Source: JAHEEL01 sp963785245 (lineage in GTDB: Bacteria > Actinomycetota > Acidimicrobiia > Spongiisociales > UBA5794). From it: a stretch of DNA of 64,000 nucleotides. The DNA is taken from the NCBI GenBank assembly GCA_963785245.1, contig CAWAUO010000005.1, forward strand, positions 67,263 to 131,262, read 5' to 3'. Below the pieces are notes generated by a model that saw only the letters and a program-made list of their open reading frames with translations, searched no databases and was not told the DNA's origin. The translations under genes and the position numbers were made by a program. Below, piece by piece: positions 42,395 through 50,817 of this stretch. Numbering within the stretch: position 1 is the first letter of the stretch; the number at the start of each line of letters is the position of its first letter.

Positions 42395-43093
42395 TCAACC
42401 GTCGTACTCGATCAGGATCTCATCGAGCGGCTTGCGTTCGAGCCGCGGCACCACCGAGTTCGGTTCCGGGTAGCCGATCGGAAAAAGGATGAACGGCCGT
42501 TCGTTTGCGGGCCGTGCGAGCAGTCTGGTGAGGAACGCCATGGGGCTCGGGGTGTGGGTGAGCGTGGCGAGTCCCATGGTGTGCAGCGACGCGATGAACA
42601 TCCCGGCCGCGATCCCGACGGACTCTTTGACGTAGTAGTGTTTCTGGCGCTCGCCCTCGCTGTCGACCCCGTATCGTTGCTCAAAGAGGACCACGATCCA
42701 CGGTGCGAGTTCGAGGTACTGCTTCTGCCACGAGGTGCCCAGGCGGGCGATCTCGTCTTTCCAGTCATCGGGCATCCGCCCCTCGAGGTAGTTCGTTCGC
42801 TCCTCTTCCTCGGCGGCGAGACGGATCCTGCTCTTCGTCTCGGGATCGCCGACGACGACGAAGGTCCACGGCTGTTGGTGGGCGCCGGACGGTGCGGTCC
42901 CGGCCGTGCGGATCGCAGTCTCGATCAGGTCCCGCGGAACGGGTTCGGCGCTGAACGTCCGGATCGACCGGCGTTGGGCCATCGCCTCGTAGAACGCGGT
43001 TCCTCGTTCGCGCATCTCGTCCTCGGAGAGGCGGCTCGGGCCATACGGGACGAAGTCCCCGCCGGTGGTGTAGGGGTAGTGGTCCTGGGTCAC
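42395..43093 (-). CDS. iodotyrosine-deiodinase-like FMN reductase (halotyrosine dehalogenase candidate)
   Basis: 232 residues from GTG 43093. Nitroreductase fold with strong resemblance to iodotyrosine deiodinase: RRSIRTFS, RTAGTAPSGAHQQPWTFVVV, TNYLEG, SWQKQYLELAPWIVVLF, KHYYVKESVGIAAG, PANERPFILFPIGYP and ERKPLDEIL all have counterparts in human IYD. The active-site lid triad Glu157/Tyr161/Lys182 of human IYD aligns with Glu98/Tyr102/Lys124 here (one extra residue before the Lys). That triad binds the zwitterion of halotyrosine in known enzymes. So the likely reaction is FMN-dependent reductive dehalogenation of halotyrosine (inference). Substrate not proven. Confidence 0.85.
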   Translation of the reverse strand: MTQDHYPYTTGGDFVPYGPSRLSEDEMRERGTAFYEAMAQRRSIRTFSAEPVPRDLIETAIRTAGTAPSGAHQQPWTFVVVGDPETKSRIRLAAEEEERTNYLEGRMPDDWKDEIARLGTSWQKQYLELAPWIVVLFEQRYGVDSEGERQKHYYVKESVGIAAGMFIASLHTMGLATLTHTPSPMAFLTRLLARPANERPFILFPIGYPEPNSVVPRLERKPLDEILIEYDG

Positions 43094-43239
43094 GGCTGCC
43101 TGCTCGCTTCTGTCGTGGTTCGATCGTCGGCGTGTTCGCCTCGATGATGCCATGCGTGCGGGCGTGACGGGTCGGGTGCCGGTGGTCCGCGGCCAGTCTG
43201 CATCGTCGTAGGATCGGGAGATCAGTCGAGGAGGGTTCT

Positions 43240-43626
43240 GTGGGCATCGTGGTGCCGGTTCTTCTGATTGCCATGGGCATCGCGATGGCGGCGATCTGGA
43301 CCAAGGACATCCTCAGCGGCGACCAGGTCGACATCTCCGTTGCGATCCTTGTGGCCAGGGACCCGGAGGACGGAACCCTGTTCTGGCCACACTGGCTCGC
43401 GGAGTACGGCACCGCAATTCTGCTCGTGGTCGGTGGGCTTGCCCTGCTCGCCGACGCGAGTTGGGCGCCGGTGATTGCCACCGCCGGGACCGGTGCGCTG
43501 CTCTACACGTCGATGAACTCCCTCGGGTGGGCGTTGGCGCGCCGCGAGCGTCGGGCATATGCGGTTCCGATGCTCGCCGGATTGGTGGTCGGCCTTGTGT
43601 CGACTACGTATTTGCTCGTGCGCTAG
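43240..43626 (+). CDS. hypothetical four-helix membrane protein
   Basis: 128 residues; GTG 43240 follows GAGGAGGG. Four hydrophobic segments: VPVLLIAMGIAMAAIW, EYGTAILLVVGGLALLAD, VIATAGTGALLYTSMNSLGWAL and VPMLAGLVVGLVSTTYLL. No family recognised. It sits beyond the IYD-like gene in divergent orientation and may be unrelated. Confidence 0.7.
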   Translation: MGIVVPVLLIAMGIAMAAIWTKDILSGDQVDISVAILVARDPEDGTLFWPHWLAEYGTAILLVVGGLALLADASWAPVIATAGTGALLYTSMNSLGWALARRERRAYAVPMLAGLVVGLVSTTYLLVR

Positions 43627-43685
43627 CTGGAACACTCGCCGTCGCTGAAGGGCGTCCCCCTTCCCGACGAAGTCAACGGCGCGAG

Positions 43686-43691
43686 TAGGCT
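43686..43691 (+). promoter_or_regulatory. -10 box of leaderless gene 43698
   Basis: TAGGCT, 6 nt before the ATG at 43698; no ribosome site. Confidence 0.5.
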
Positions 43692-43697
43692 CAATCG

Positions 43698-44315
43698 ATG
43701 ACCGACCTCACGCTCCCTCCATTCGATGCGATCGTGACCCGCGAGGTTCGTTGGTTTCGCTCCGGTCCCATGCCGGTTTCGGTCACGGAATGGTTCGCCT
43801 CGGCTGTGGCGAACACCGAACGCGAGGAGCGTACCGACTGGTACGACGCGGACTTCACGCGTGACGGCGTCGGCATGAAGCGGCGTGGCACCTCCACGAT
43901 CGATGTGAAGTTTCGGGTGATGGGGAGCGATGCGGTCGACATCGCCCCGCGGATGTCGGGCAGGATCGAAGACTGGCTCAAGACCAGCACTCCGGTCTCC
44001 GAGTCCTCGGACGACCGGGGCCACCACCACCTCGAGGTAGCGAAGAGCCTCGTGTCGCGGCGGTACGCAATTCCCGCGCCGGCAGAACCCATCACCGGCT
44101 GCGAGGCGGAGTTGGTGTCCATCGCCGTCGCCAGCCAGCGTGCTTGGGGCCTGTGCTTCGAGACGTTCGGCCGACCGGAGGCCCGGTTCGAGGCATTCGA
44201 TACCGGGATTCGGATGTTCCTCGCAGACACGCCGCTCCCTGATGGCATGGCGTTCACGGTCGACGAGAGCTGTGGCTATCCGGATTGGATCGCCCGCCTG
44301 GCGCAGAGGGCATAG
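43698..44315 (+). CDS. conserved hypothetical protein
   Basis: 205 residues. N-terminal strand-like segments FDAIVTREVRWFRSGPMP and VDVKF-type strand (TSTIDVKFRVMGSD) with alternating basic and acidic residues could be a CYTH-like or tetrapyrrole-like barrel, but I do not see the diagnostic ExExK motif, so I leave it unassigned. The C-terminal half has a DTGIRMFL strand and a short helix. Leaderless-type start at 43698. Confidence 0.7.
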   Translation: MTDLTLPPFDAIVTREVRWFRSGPMPVSVTEWFASAVANTEREERTDWYDADFTRDGVGMKRRGTSTIDVKFRVMGSDAVDIAPRMSGRIEDWLKTSTPVSESSDDRGHHHLEVAKSLVSRRYAIPAPAEPITGCEAELVSIAVASQRAWGLCFETFGRPEARFEAFDTGIRMFLADTPLPDGMAFTVDESCGYPDWIARLAQRA

Positions 44316-44360
44316 TGCGCAGTCATCGGGAGAGTTCCCAGCGCGCGGTTGGTCCGCGGG

Positions 44361-44741
44361 TCACATACCGCCGGCGATGATCGCACAGCAGATGGCGATG
44401 GCGGTCGAGACCGGTGCCCAGATGCGTTCGGGTTCGGACTGCGACATCAGGTTGGCGACGGAGCCGACCGTGAAGATGGCAACGAGGAGCCACATCGTCC
44501 CGCTGTTGGCCGGGAGCCAATCGATGTCAACAAGACCCGTGGCGTTGAGCACGATGGTGATGATGCCCGGATAGATGATCAGGGCCGCGACAGTGCTGGC
44601 AAGCCGGAAGCCAGGTGGCGGCATACCGGAATACCGCCCGCCCGACGCAGCAGCACCGAATGGAGCCCCGAGAGCGAGTGCTGCTTGGAACACGGCCATG
44701 ATCCCGAGCAGTACGCCGGCGACAACCGCTGCGATCTCCAT
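44361..44741 (-). CDS. hypothetical four-helix membrane protein
   Basis: 126 residues; ATG 44741 lies 7 nt after TAGCGT, with no ribosome site. Hydrophobic stretches: IAAVVAGVLLGIMAVFQAAL, TVAALIIYPGIITIVLNAT, TMWLLVAIFTVGSVANLM and VSTAIAICCAIIAG. A Gly/Ala-rich loop (GAPFGAAASGGRYSGMPPPG) lies between helix 1 and 2. No family recognised. Convergent with the previous gene. Confidence 0.75.
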   Translation of the reverse strand: MEIAAVVAGVLLGIMAVFQAALALGAPFGAAASGGRYSGMPPPGFRLASTVAALIIYPGIITIVLNATGLVDIDWLPANSGTMWLLVAIFTVGSVANLMSQSEPERIWAPVSTAIAICCAIIAGGM

Positions 44742-44748
44742 GGGCGCG

Positions 44749-44754
44749 ACGCTA
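44749..44754 (-). promoter_or_regulatory. -10 box of leaderless membrane-protein gene
   Basis: TAGCGT on the minus strand, 7 nt before the ATG at 44741. Confidence 0.45.
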
Positions 44755-44877
44755 ACAATCTCGAGGTTCGCACCGGCACATGGGCACATGCGCCGGCGAT
44801 CACGTGTCGCTCACAGATTCCGGTTTGGTCACGGATTCCGCGCGCCGATATGGAGAGAGCAGTCGTGGGAGAGATAG

Positions 44878-45912
44878 ATGGCTGACGATCGAGGCCGATT
44901 GTCATCGAGCGAGGACCTGCTGCGCGAGGCACGGCAACGTGTTCTGGACGGCGAGCTCTATTCGGACGACCATCTCGAGCCGCCCGAGGACGACCCCGGA
45001 GGCTCGCACGAGGTCGTCGAGGACCGGTACGAGGCGGAGGATGACGGCGCGTTGTCTGGCGAGGACGATGGCCTCTCTGCGGTCGACATCGCCGAGCAGC
45101 TCGCCGAGGCGCGAGAGGCGGAGAAGCCTGCCGTCGAAGACGGTGGGGCGCCGTCGGAGTCTGAGTTGGAGGAACGTCCAAGCGTTGGGATGTCGTCGCT
45201 GCCCGACTGGGCGCTCGACGACGACCCGACTACCGATGGTTCCGGTGACGCTGATCCCGTGGCCGCCACGCCGTCGGGATCGCTCTCGGAACGGATCCGA
45301 CTGCTCTCGGAGCAGCAGGAGCAACAGAACGAAGTGCTCACCCCGCCGCTGCAGACCCCGCCGCCTCCGGACGGAGACCGAGATCCATGGTCCACGCCGA
45401 GCCCGGAGTGGCAGTCGAGGCCGGAACCGACGCCACCGCGTTCCCCGGTCTCGTGGGTCAAGCCGGTGATCTCACTGGTCGTGTTCGCGGTGTTCGGCTT
45501 CGGGTTCGTTGCCGCTCAACTCGATGGCAGCGAACCGATCGATCAGCTCTCGGTGGGGGACTGCTTCGATCCGGGAACGGCGTCCGAGGTCTACACCGTG
45601 CCGGTGGTCGACTGTGATGAGCTCCACGAGGCCGAGCTGTACGGCAAGGTCGAGATCGACGCATTCGGGGCGGAGTTCCCCGGGGACGACGAGATCTACG
45701 AATGGGTCAATGCCCGGTGCGAAGACCAGTTCTTCGCCTACGTCGGGGAGGAGTACTCCGGATCCCGCTACTGGATCGAGGTCTTCACCCCGACCGCGAA
45801 TGGATGGGACGACGGCGACCGGACCGGGCTCTGCACCGTCGTGCTCGTCGATGAGAACCTCGATGTCAGGCCGGCCCTCGGAAGCGCGCGCAATTGGGGG
45901 ACGAGCACGTAG
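44878..45912 (+). CDS. septum-formation family membrane protein
   Basis: 344 residues; ATG 44878 with GGGAGAG upstream. The first ~200 residues are acidic and Pro/Ser-rich, predicted disordered, with a coil at SERIRLLSEQQEQQNEVL. A single membrane helix (VISLVVFAVFGFGFVAAQL) follows, then an extracellular domain: LSVGDCFDPGTASEVYTVPVVDCDELHEAELYG is the hallmark of the actinobacterial septum-formation (PF13845-like) domain, with paired Cys. Orientation: N-in, C-out. The long acidic N-terminus is unusual for the family. Confidence 0.82.
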   Translation: MADDRGRLSSSEDLLREARQRVLDGELYSDDHLEPPEDDPGGSHEVVEDRYEAEDDGALSGEDDGLSAVDIAEQLAEAREAEKPAVEDGGAPSESELEERPSVGMSSLPDWALDDDPTTDGSGDADPVAATPSGSLSERIRLLSEQQEQQNEVLTPPLQTPPPPDGDRDPWSTPSPEWQSRPEPTPPRSPVSWVKPVISLVVFAVFGFGFVAAQLDGSEPIDQLSVGDCFDPGTASEVYTVPVVDCDELHEAELYGKVEIDAFGAEFPGDDEIYEWVNARCEDQFFAYVGEEYSGSRYWIEVFTPTANGWDDGDRTGLCTVVLVDENLDVRPALGSARNWGTST

Positions 45913-45958
45913 AGATGCGATCGATCCGGACGGAGATCGCTCGCCGGATCTGACACGG

Positions 45959-46309
45959 CTACGACGCGTCGGCATCCTCAGCGTCGTCGGCGTTGCTGTC
46001 CACGGCTTCATCGACGGTATCCACCACGCCGGCGGCATCTTCAGGAACGAGGGTCTCTGCGCTCTCCTCTGATGCATCCTCCGTAGGGTCGCTCGCTTCG
46101 GAGTCGTCGCTTGCGCCCTCTTTGTACGCAGTCTTGACCTTCTCCACGCCTTCGTCGAGGGCGTCCGAGGCGGTGTTGACGGCCTCTTTGGTCTTCTCCC
46201 AGGCGTCCTTCCTGACGTCTGCGGTGCTGTCCCAGGCTTCCGCTGCCGCCTTCGTTGCCTTGTCGACGGATTCGGAGAGCGTGTCCATCCAGTTCTTCTT
46301 GTCGGCCAT
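45959..46309 (-). CDS. acidic amphipathic-helix protein (low complexity)
   Basis: 116 residues; ATG 46309 follows GGAGGTCGCCAG. N-terminal half is a run of amphipathic helix with an 11-residue-like periodicity (WMDTLSESVDKATKAAAEAW, DVRKDAWEKTKEAVNTASDA), like LEA-type or apolipoprotein-like helices. The C-terminal half is almost entirely Asp/Glu/Ser/Ala (ASDDSEASDPTEDASEE). It is probably cytosolic and partly disordered; a membrane- or desiccation-associated role is possible but unproven. Confidence 0.65.
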   Translation of the reverse strand: MADKKNWMDTLSESVDKATKAAAEAWDSTADVRKDAWEKTKEAVNTASDALDEGVEKVKTAYKEGASDDSEASDPTEDASEESAETLVPEDAAGVVDTVDEAVDSNADDAEDADAS

Positions 46310-46445
46310 CTGGCGACCTCCTCGATGCACCGGGATTCGGTGTCGGTGCCCGCTCCACGATACTCCCGGGCACCGAGGGTCCGTTCTCCTGGGTAGGGCT
46401 ACTATCGCCGCACCGCTTGTTCTCGCTGGAGGGTTGGGAGTTCTC

Positions 46446-47258
46446 GTGGCTGAAGTCAACGCTGTTGATCGCTCAGAGGTTCTCGCGCTCGAGGGTGTCT
46501 CGGTCGTGCGCGACGGGCGATACCTCCTCTCCGACGTCGACTGGAAGGTTCACCGGCACGACCGGTGGGTGCTGCTCGGGCCGAACGGCGCCGGGAAGAC
46601 CACGATGCTCCAGGTCGCCTCGACCTACCTCGGGCCGACCCGAGGCACGGTCCGGCTCCTTGGCGAGACGCACGGCAAGGTGGACGTCCGGACGCTGCGC
46701 GAGCGCGTCGGCTACGTCGGATCTGGTCCCGCGAAGATGCTTCGCGATCGCCTTCCCGCGATCGACATCGTCATCACCGGCAAGCATGCATCGTTCGTTG
46801 ACGCCCGCTGGCACGAATACGACGACGAAGACTGGGAGTTCGCCCGCCTGCTGCTGCAACGCATGCAGGCCGGTCATCTCGCTGATCGCTTGTACGGAAC
46901 GCTGTCGACGGGGGAGAAGCAGCGGGTGTTCATCGCCAGGAGTCTGATGACCCGCCCTGAGGTACTGCTGCTCGACGAGGCCATGACGGGTCTCGACCTT
47001 GGTGCGCGGGAGCGACTGGTGGCGTCGCTCGGCGATCTCGCCGCCGACCCGGAGAGTCCCGCCGCGGTCCTCGTCACCCACCACGTGGAGGAGATCCCGC
47101 CGGGGTTCGACCACATCGCCCTCATGGCGCGCGGCACGATCATCGTGGACGGTCCGATCGATGCGGTCCTGACGGCGGAGTCTCTGTCGGAGTGCTACGA
47201 AGAGGACCTGAGCGTCGAGCGCCTCGGCCGCCGCTACCGAGCCTGGATCCCCGCCTAG
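46446..47258 (+). CDS. ABC transporter ATP-binding protein (stand-alone)
   Basis: 270 residues; GTG 46446 with GGGAG at a good distance. Walker A GPNGAGKTT, Q-loop region at the GYVGSGPAKM segment (no canonical Gln seen), signature LSTGEKQRVFIA, Walker B EVLLLDEAMTGLD, and the H-switch in LVTHHVEEI. The Cterm has a THHVEEIPPGFDHIALM arrangement as in ModF/molybdate-type or iron-type cytosolic ATPases. No permease is adjacent. A dispersed repeat starts 8 bp after the stop. Confidence 0.88.
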   Translation: MAEVNAVDRSEVLALEGVSVVRDGRYLLSDVDWKVHRHDRWVLLGPNGAGKTTMLQVASTYLGPTRGTVRLLGETHGKVDVRTLRERVGYVGSGPAKMLRDRLPAIDIVITGKHASFVDARWHEYDDEDWEFARLLLQRMQAGHLADRLYGTLSTGEKQRVFIARSLMTRPEVLLLDEAMTGLDLGARERLVASLGDLAADPESPAAVLVTHHVEEIPPGFDHIALMARGTIIVDGPIDAVLTAESLSECYEEDLSVERLGRRYRAWIPA

Positions 47259-47265
47259 CCCCACG

Positions 47266-47312
47266 CCGCGAACCCAGGGTTCTCCACCTCGCATATGGCG
47301 CCGTCAGCCCGC
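47266..47312 (+). repeat. dispersed repeat, copy 1
   Basis: 47 bp that match 44 of 47 positions in copy 2 at 50689-50735, same orientation. It begins 8 bp after the stop of an ABC ATPase gene. The sequence contains GCGAACCCAGGGTTCTC, also present inverted at 50797-50813. Confidence 0.85.
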
Positions 47313-47423
47313 AGAACGGCTGGCGCCCACCGAGAAGCGGCGGGGGACTCCGTCATCCAGATCGGCGAATGGATCCGTATTGAGTACAAAGCCGAGTCCT
47401 TCAGCGAGAACCGAGGAACCACC

Positions 47424-48188
47424 GTGCTCACCGCCCCAGCCCCCACCTCCGTCCAAACGCCTGTCGATGCTCCGGCCGTGCGGGCCGTCGACGCCCGAAA
47501 GGTCTTCGGCGAAGGTTCCACGGAGGTCGTGGCGCTCGACTCCGTCTCCGTCGATTTCGAGCGCGGGCAGTTCACGGCGGTGATGGGACCATCGGGATCT
47601 GGCAAGTCAACGCTGCTCTACGGACTGTCGGGTCTGACCCGTCTCGACGGTGGAGCCGCCTACCTCGGAGACACCGACATCTCCACGATGTCGGACAAGG
47701 AACTCGCAATTCTCCGCCGCACGGAGATGGGTTTCGTCTTCCAGTCGTTCCATCTCGTCGCCGCGCTCAGTGCACGCGAGAACATCACGCTGCCGCTCGA
47801 CCTCGCCGGGGTCCCCGTCGATGAGGGATTCCTGTTCGACCTCACCAACGTGCTCGGGATCCAGGATCGCCTCTCCAGCCGGCCCAGTGAACTCTCGGGT
47901 GGGCAGCGACAGCGAGTCGCCGTCGCCCGTGCGCTGATCAGTCGGCCCCAAGTGGTGTTTGCCGACGAACCCACGGGAGCTCTCGACTCTCAGTCTGCTG
48001 CTGACCTCCTTGGCTACATGAGAGGCGCCGTCGACGACCTCAACCAGACGATCGTCATGGTGACCCACGATCCCGTTGCGGCGGCCCACACCGATCGTGC
48101 CGTCTACCTCCGCGACGGCGCCGTCTGGGGAACGCAGGACACCCCGACGGTTGATGATGTGCTCTCCGTGATCCGGGATCGCGCCTGA
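47424..48188 (+). CDS. MacB/LolD-type ABC transporter ATPase
   Basis: 254 residues; GTG 47424 follows GAGGAA. The upstream in-frame ATG would begin inside the repeat and has no ribosome site. Walker A GPSGSGKST, Q-loop FVFQSFHLVAALSARENI, signature LSGGQRQRVAVARAL, Walker B VVFADEPTGALDSQ, H-switch MVTHDPVAAAH. This is the FtsE/LolD/MacB-type ATPase that pairs with FtsX-like permeases; one starts just 1 nt after its stop. Together they drive mechanotransmission or export of lipids, peptides or antibiotics. Confidence 0.93.
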   Translation: MLTAPAPTSVQTPVDAPAVRAVDARKVFGEGSTEVVALDSVSVDFERGQFTAVMGPSGSGKSTLLYGLSGLTRLDGGAAYLGDTDISTMSDKELAILRRTEMGFVFQSFHLVAALSARENITLPLDLAGVPVDEGFLFDLTNVLGIQDRLSSRPSELSGGQRQRVAVARALISRPQVVFADEPTGALDSQSAADLLGYMRGAVDDLNQTIVMVTHDPVAAAHTDRAVYLRDGAVWGTQDTPTVDDVLSVIRDRA

Positions 48189-48189
48189 C

Positions 48190-50688
48190 ATGCTTCGCCG
48201 GAGCATCAAGATCGCTTGGTTCGAGCGGAGCCGCTACGCCCTGACGCTTGCCGCCATTACATTCGGGGTGGCGTTCGTCGTCGCCACACTCACGCTCACT
48301 GGCTCGCTCGAGGGCCGCGGTGACCTGGTCGCCGACGCCAACTCCGAAGTCGGCTCTCTCGTGCTCGGCGAGGAACTCGGAGTCGAGTTTGGTGGACCTG
48401 CCGACGGCGAGATCGTGTTTCGGGCACCTGTGCCAGCCGATGCCTTCGTCGCTCTCGATTCTGCTGGCATCGACTCGGCTCCTGTGCTCACGACGTACGG
48501 TCAGATTGTCGGCATCGACGGCAAGGCGGCCGGGCAAGACCTGGCCATCAACAACGTCGTCACGAACTGGATCCCCGGCTCTCTCAACCCCTACTCGGTG
48601 GCCGACGGTGTCGCTCCGACGTCGGCCGGTACGGCGGCGCTCGATCGGGCCAGCGCGGACGACGCCGGTGTTCAGGTCGGCGATACGGTCGAGATCGTGA
48701 CCGCCGATGGCGTCGTTGAGCGGACGCTCGCCGGACTTGTGACCTACGGCGGCGCGGCCGGGCCGCCAGGACAGACCGTTGTGCTCGTTGACGCCGAAGA
48801 TTCGATCTTGTCGTCAGCTTCGATCGATCGCATCCTGGTCGCCGACACTGTGACGGCGGTGGAATCGGTGCTGACCGGTGAACCGGTAGAAGTGGTGACC
48901 GCCGACGCATGGTTTGCCGTGGAGAAGGCCCGCATCGACTCCGACCTCAGCTTCTTCTCGGTCTTCCTCTCCATCTTCGCCGTCGTCTCGGTGGTGGTTG
49001 GTGCAGTCGTCGTCGCGAACACGTTCAGCGTCTCCGCTGCTCAACGGTCACGTGAGTTGGCTTTGCTGCGGCTTGTGGGCTCCACGCCGGGACAGCTGAG
49101 GCGCCAGCTGTTCGTCGAGGCACTCGTGCTCGGCAGCATCGGCACGATGCTTGGCGTCATGCTGAGTCGCTTGCTCGTGGGTGGTCTCGGTGCCGTCCTC
49201 GGCTTGCTCGGCGGCTCCACGTTCGAACGAACCGGAGACCCGGGGCTGACGCCGATCGTCGTCGGGCTGTTCGTCGGAATCGGCGTCACCGTTGTCTCTT
49301 CCTGGTGGCCCAACCGCCGCGCTTCGAAGGTGTCGCCGATCGAGGCGCTCACCGATGCGGACGTAGAACCCGCCTCGCCGCCACGGCGCAAGACCGTCAT
49401 CGGAGCGGCCCTCTTCGTGGTCGGCATGGTGGTCACGACCATCGGTGCCGTGGCTCCGAGCATCCCCGCGTCCGGCCTCGGCTTGCTCTTCCTTCTCGTG
49501 AGCGCCTTCATGCTCGGCGCCTACCTGATGCGCTTCGCCGCGGTCCTGGCTTCGCCCGTCACGAAACGACTGGGCCCTCCCGGGATGATCGCCTCGCGCA
49601 ATGCATCGCGCTATGCAACCCGAACCTCATCGTCCGCAGGTTCGCTGCTCATTGGGTTCGCATTGGTCGTGTTCTTCACCATCCAGGCGGCCACCGTCAG
49701 CGCATTCGTGGTAGGCAGCACAGCCGATGCGGTGCTTGCCGAGAACGTAGCCAAGCCTGTCGGAGCCATCATCCAGCCGTCGGTCCCGGCAGCGGCCGTT
49801 GATGAGCTCCGGCTGATCCCGGGTGTCGACGTTGCGGCTCCCGTGTATGCCGTTACGACTTCGGTCAACGATGCCATCACCCAGGTTGGCGCAGTAGGTG
49901 GAGGCGACATCGATGCTGTCTACGACGCTGCGGTGACCGAAGGAAGCTTCGACAATCTATCGCCCACGACCGTCGCAATCCAACGAGGATTCGCCGAGGA
50001 GACTGGCGTCGCGCTCGGCGATGTTGCGTCGGTTCGTACACCGCTGGGCCCGGTCGAGTTCGAGGTCGTCGCGGTCTACGACAATCTGCTCCCATGGTTC
50101 GAGGCGCCGAAGCTGCTCTTCACGACGGAGACGCTCATCGCGGGGGGAGTCCCGGATCTGGCGCAGTACGTGCTGATCTCGGGAGATGCGACGACTGACG
50201 AACTCGCTGCGGCGATCGCCGATGCTCCGACGATCGAGGTTGTGACGAAGGCGGAGTTTCTTGAATCGCTCGGAAACGTTTTCGCTGAGTTCCTGAACCT
50301 TGTCTACGCCTTGCTTGCTATCTCGGTCGTGATCGCCCTCGTCGGCATTGCTAACACGGTGACGCTGTCGATCAATGAGCGGCGCGGTGAGATTGCAACG
50401 GTCAAGGCCGTCGGCAGCACAGCACGGCAGGTGTTCACCGGCCTCGTCACCGAGTTCACGCTGGTGGCGGTTGTCGGTGTGCTGGCAGGAACGGCTCTGG
50501 CGATCGGTGGATCGATCGCCTTCTTCCGGGGCATCGGCGCTGGCATCGCCCTGCCGACGATCCCGGTTGTCGTGATCGCCGTCCTGATGCTCGCGGGAAT
50601 TGCTGCCGGCTCGGCCGCCTCGTGGTGGCCGGCGGCCCGTGCGGCCCGCGGACCGCTGCTCGAGACCCTCCAACGCGAGACTGGCTAG
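48190..50688 (+). CDS. FtsX-like ABC permease (MacB-type, two FtsX domains)
   Basis: 832 residues. Helix 1 (YALTLAAITFGVAFVVATLTL) is followed by a periplasm-facing domain (about 45-250), then a three-helix FtsX core starting FFSVFLSIFAVVSVVVGAVVV with NTFSVSAAQRSRELALLRLVGSTPGQLRRQLF. The second half repeats the layout: SLLIGFALVVFFTIQAATV, a second extracellular domain, and the C-terminal FtsX core VYALLAISVVIALVGIANT. This is the large single-chain permease format common in actinobacteria. It is coupled with the preceding ATPase and ends next to the dispersed repeat. Substrate unknown. Confidence 0.92.
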   Translation: MLRRSIKIAWFERSRYALTLAAITFGVAFVVATLTLTGSLEGRGDLVADANSEVGSLVLGEELGVEFGGPADGEIVFRAPVPADAFVALDSAGIDSAPVLTTYGQIVGIDGKAAGQDLAINNVVTNWIPGSLNPYSVADGVAPTSAGTAALDRASADDAGVQVGDTVEIVTADGVVERTLAGLVTYGGAAGPPGQTVVLVDAEDSILSSASIDRILVADTVTAVESVLTGEPVEVVTADAWFAVEKARIDSDLSFFSVFLSIFAVVSVVVGAVVVANTFSVSAAQRSRELALLRLVGSTPGQLRRQLFVEALVLGSIGTMLGVMLSRLLVGGLGAVLGLLGGSTFERTGDPGLTPIVVGLFVGIGVTVVSSWWPNRRASKVSPIEALTDADVEPASPPRRKTVIGAALFVVGMVVTTIGAVAPSIPASGLGLLFLLVSAFMLGAYLMRFAAVLASPVTKRLGPPGMIASRNASRYATRTSSSAGSLLIGFALVVFFTIQAATVSAFVVGSTADAVLAENVAKPVGAIIQPSVPAAAVDELRLIPGVDVAAPVYAVTTSVNDAITQVGAVGGGDIDAVYDAAVTEGSFDNLSPTTVAIQRGFAEETGVALGDVASVRTPLGPVEFEVVAVYDNLLPWFEAPKLLFTTETLIAGGVPDLAQYVLISGDATTDELAAAIADAPTIEVVTKAEFLESLGNVFAEFLNLVYALLAISVVIALVGIANTVTLSINERRGEIATVKAVGSTARQVFTGLVTEFTLVAVVGVLAGTALAIGGSIAFFRGIGAGIALPTIPVVVIAVLMLAGIAAGSAASWWPAARAARGPLLETLQRETG

Positions 50689-50813
50689 CCGCGAACCCAG
50701 GGTTCTCCACCTTGCATATGACGCCGACAGCCCGCGGAATGGGGAGGCTGGTCGGCCCATCGCATTCTGTGGGCCCACGGCGTCATATACGATGCCGAGA
50801 ACCCTGGGTTCGC
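50689..50813. repeat. inverted-repeat element (copies 2 and 3 of the dispersed repeat)
   Basis: Copy 2 (50689-50735) lies immediately after the FtsX stop. Copy 3 is inverted at 50779-50813. The ends form a perfect 17-bp inverted repeat, GCGAACCCAGGGTTCTC (50691-50707) against 50797-50813, and ATATGACGCC also recurs inverted (GGCGTCATAT), giving a 123-bp palindromic element. It resembles a MITE or REP-like element; it may also act as a terminator between convergent genes. Confidence 0.8.
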
Positions 50814-50817
50814 AGCG

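Noticed and set aside
41894..43147. 417-residue plus-strand frame over the aldo/keto reductase and IYD-like genes
   Set aside because: Crosses two well-supported minus-strand genes and has shadow-type composition.
46446..50688. Idea that the ABC genes plus septum-formation protein form an antibiotic-export or defence island
   Set aside because: No biosynthetic, nuclease or phage-related partner is nearby, GC and style match the surroundings, and the ABC types are common housekeeping ones.
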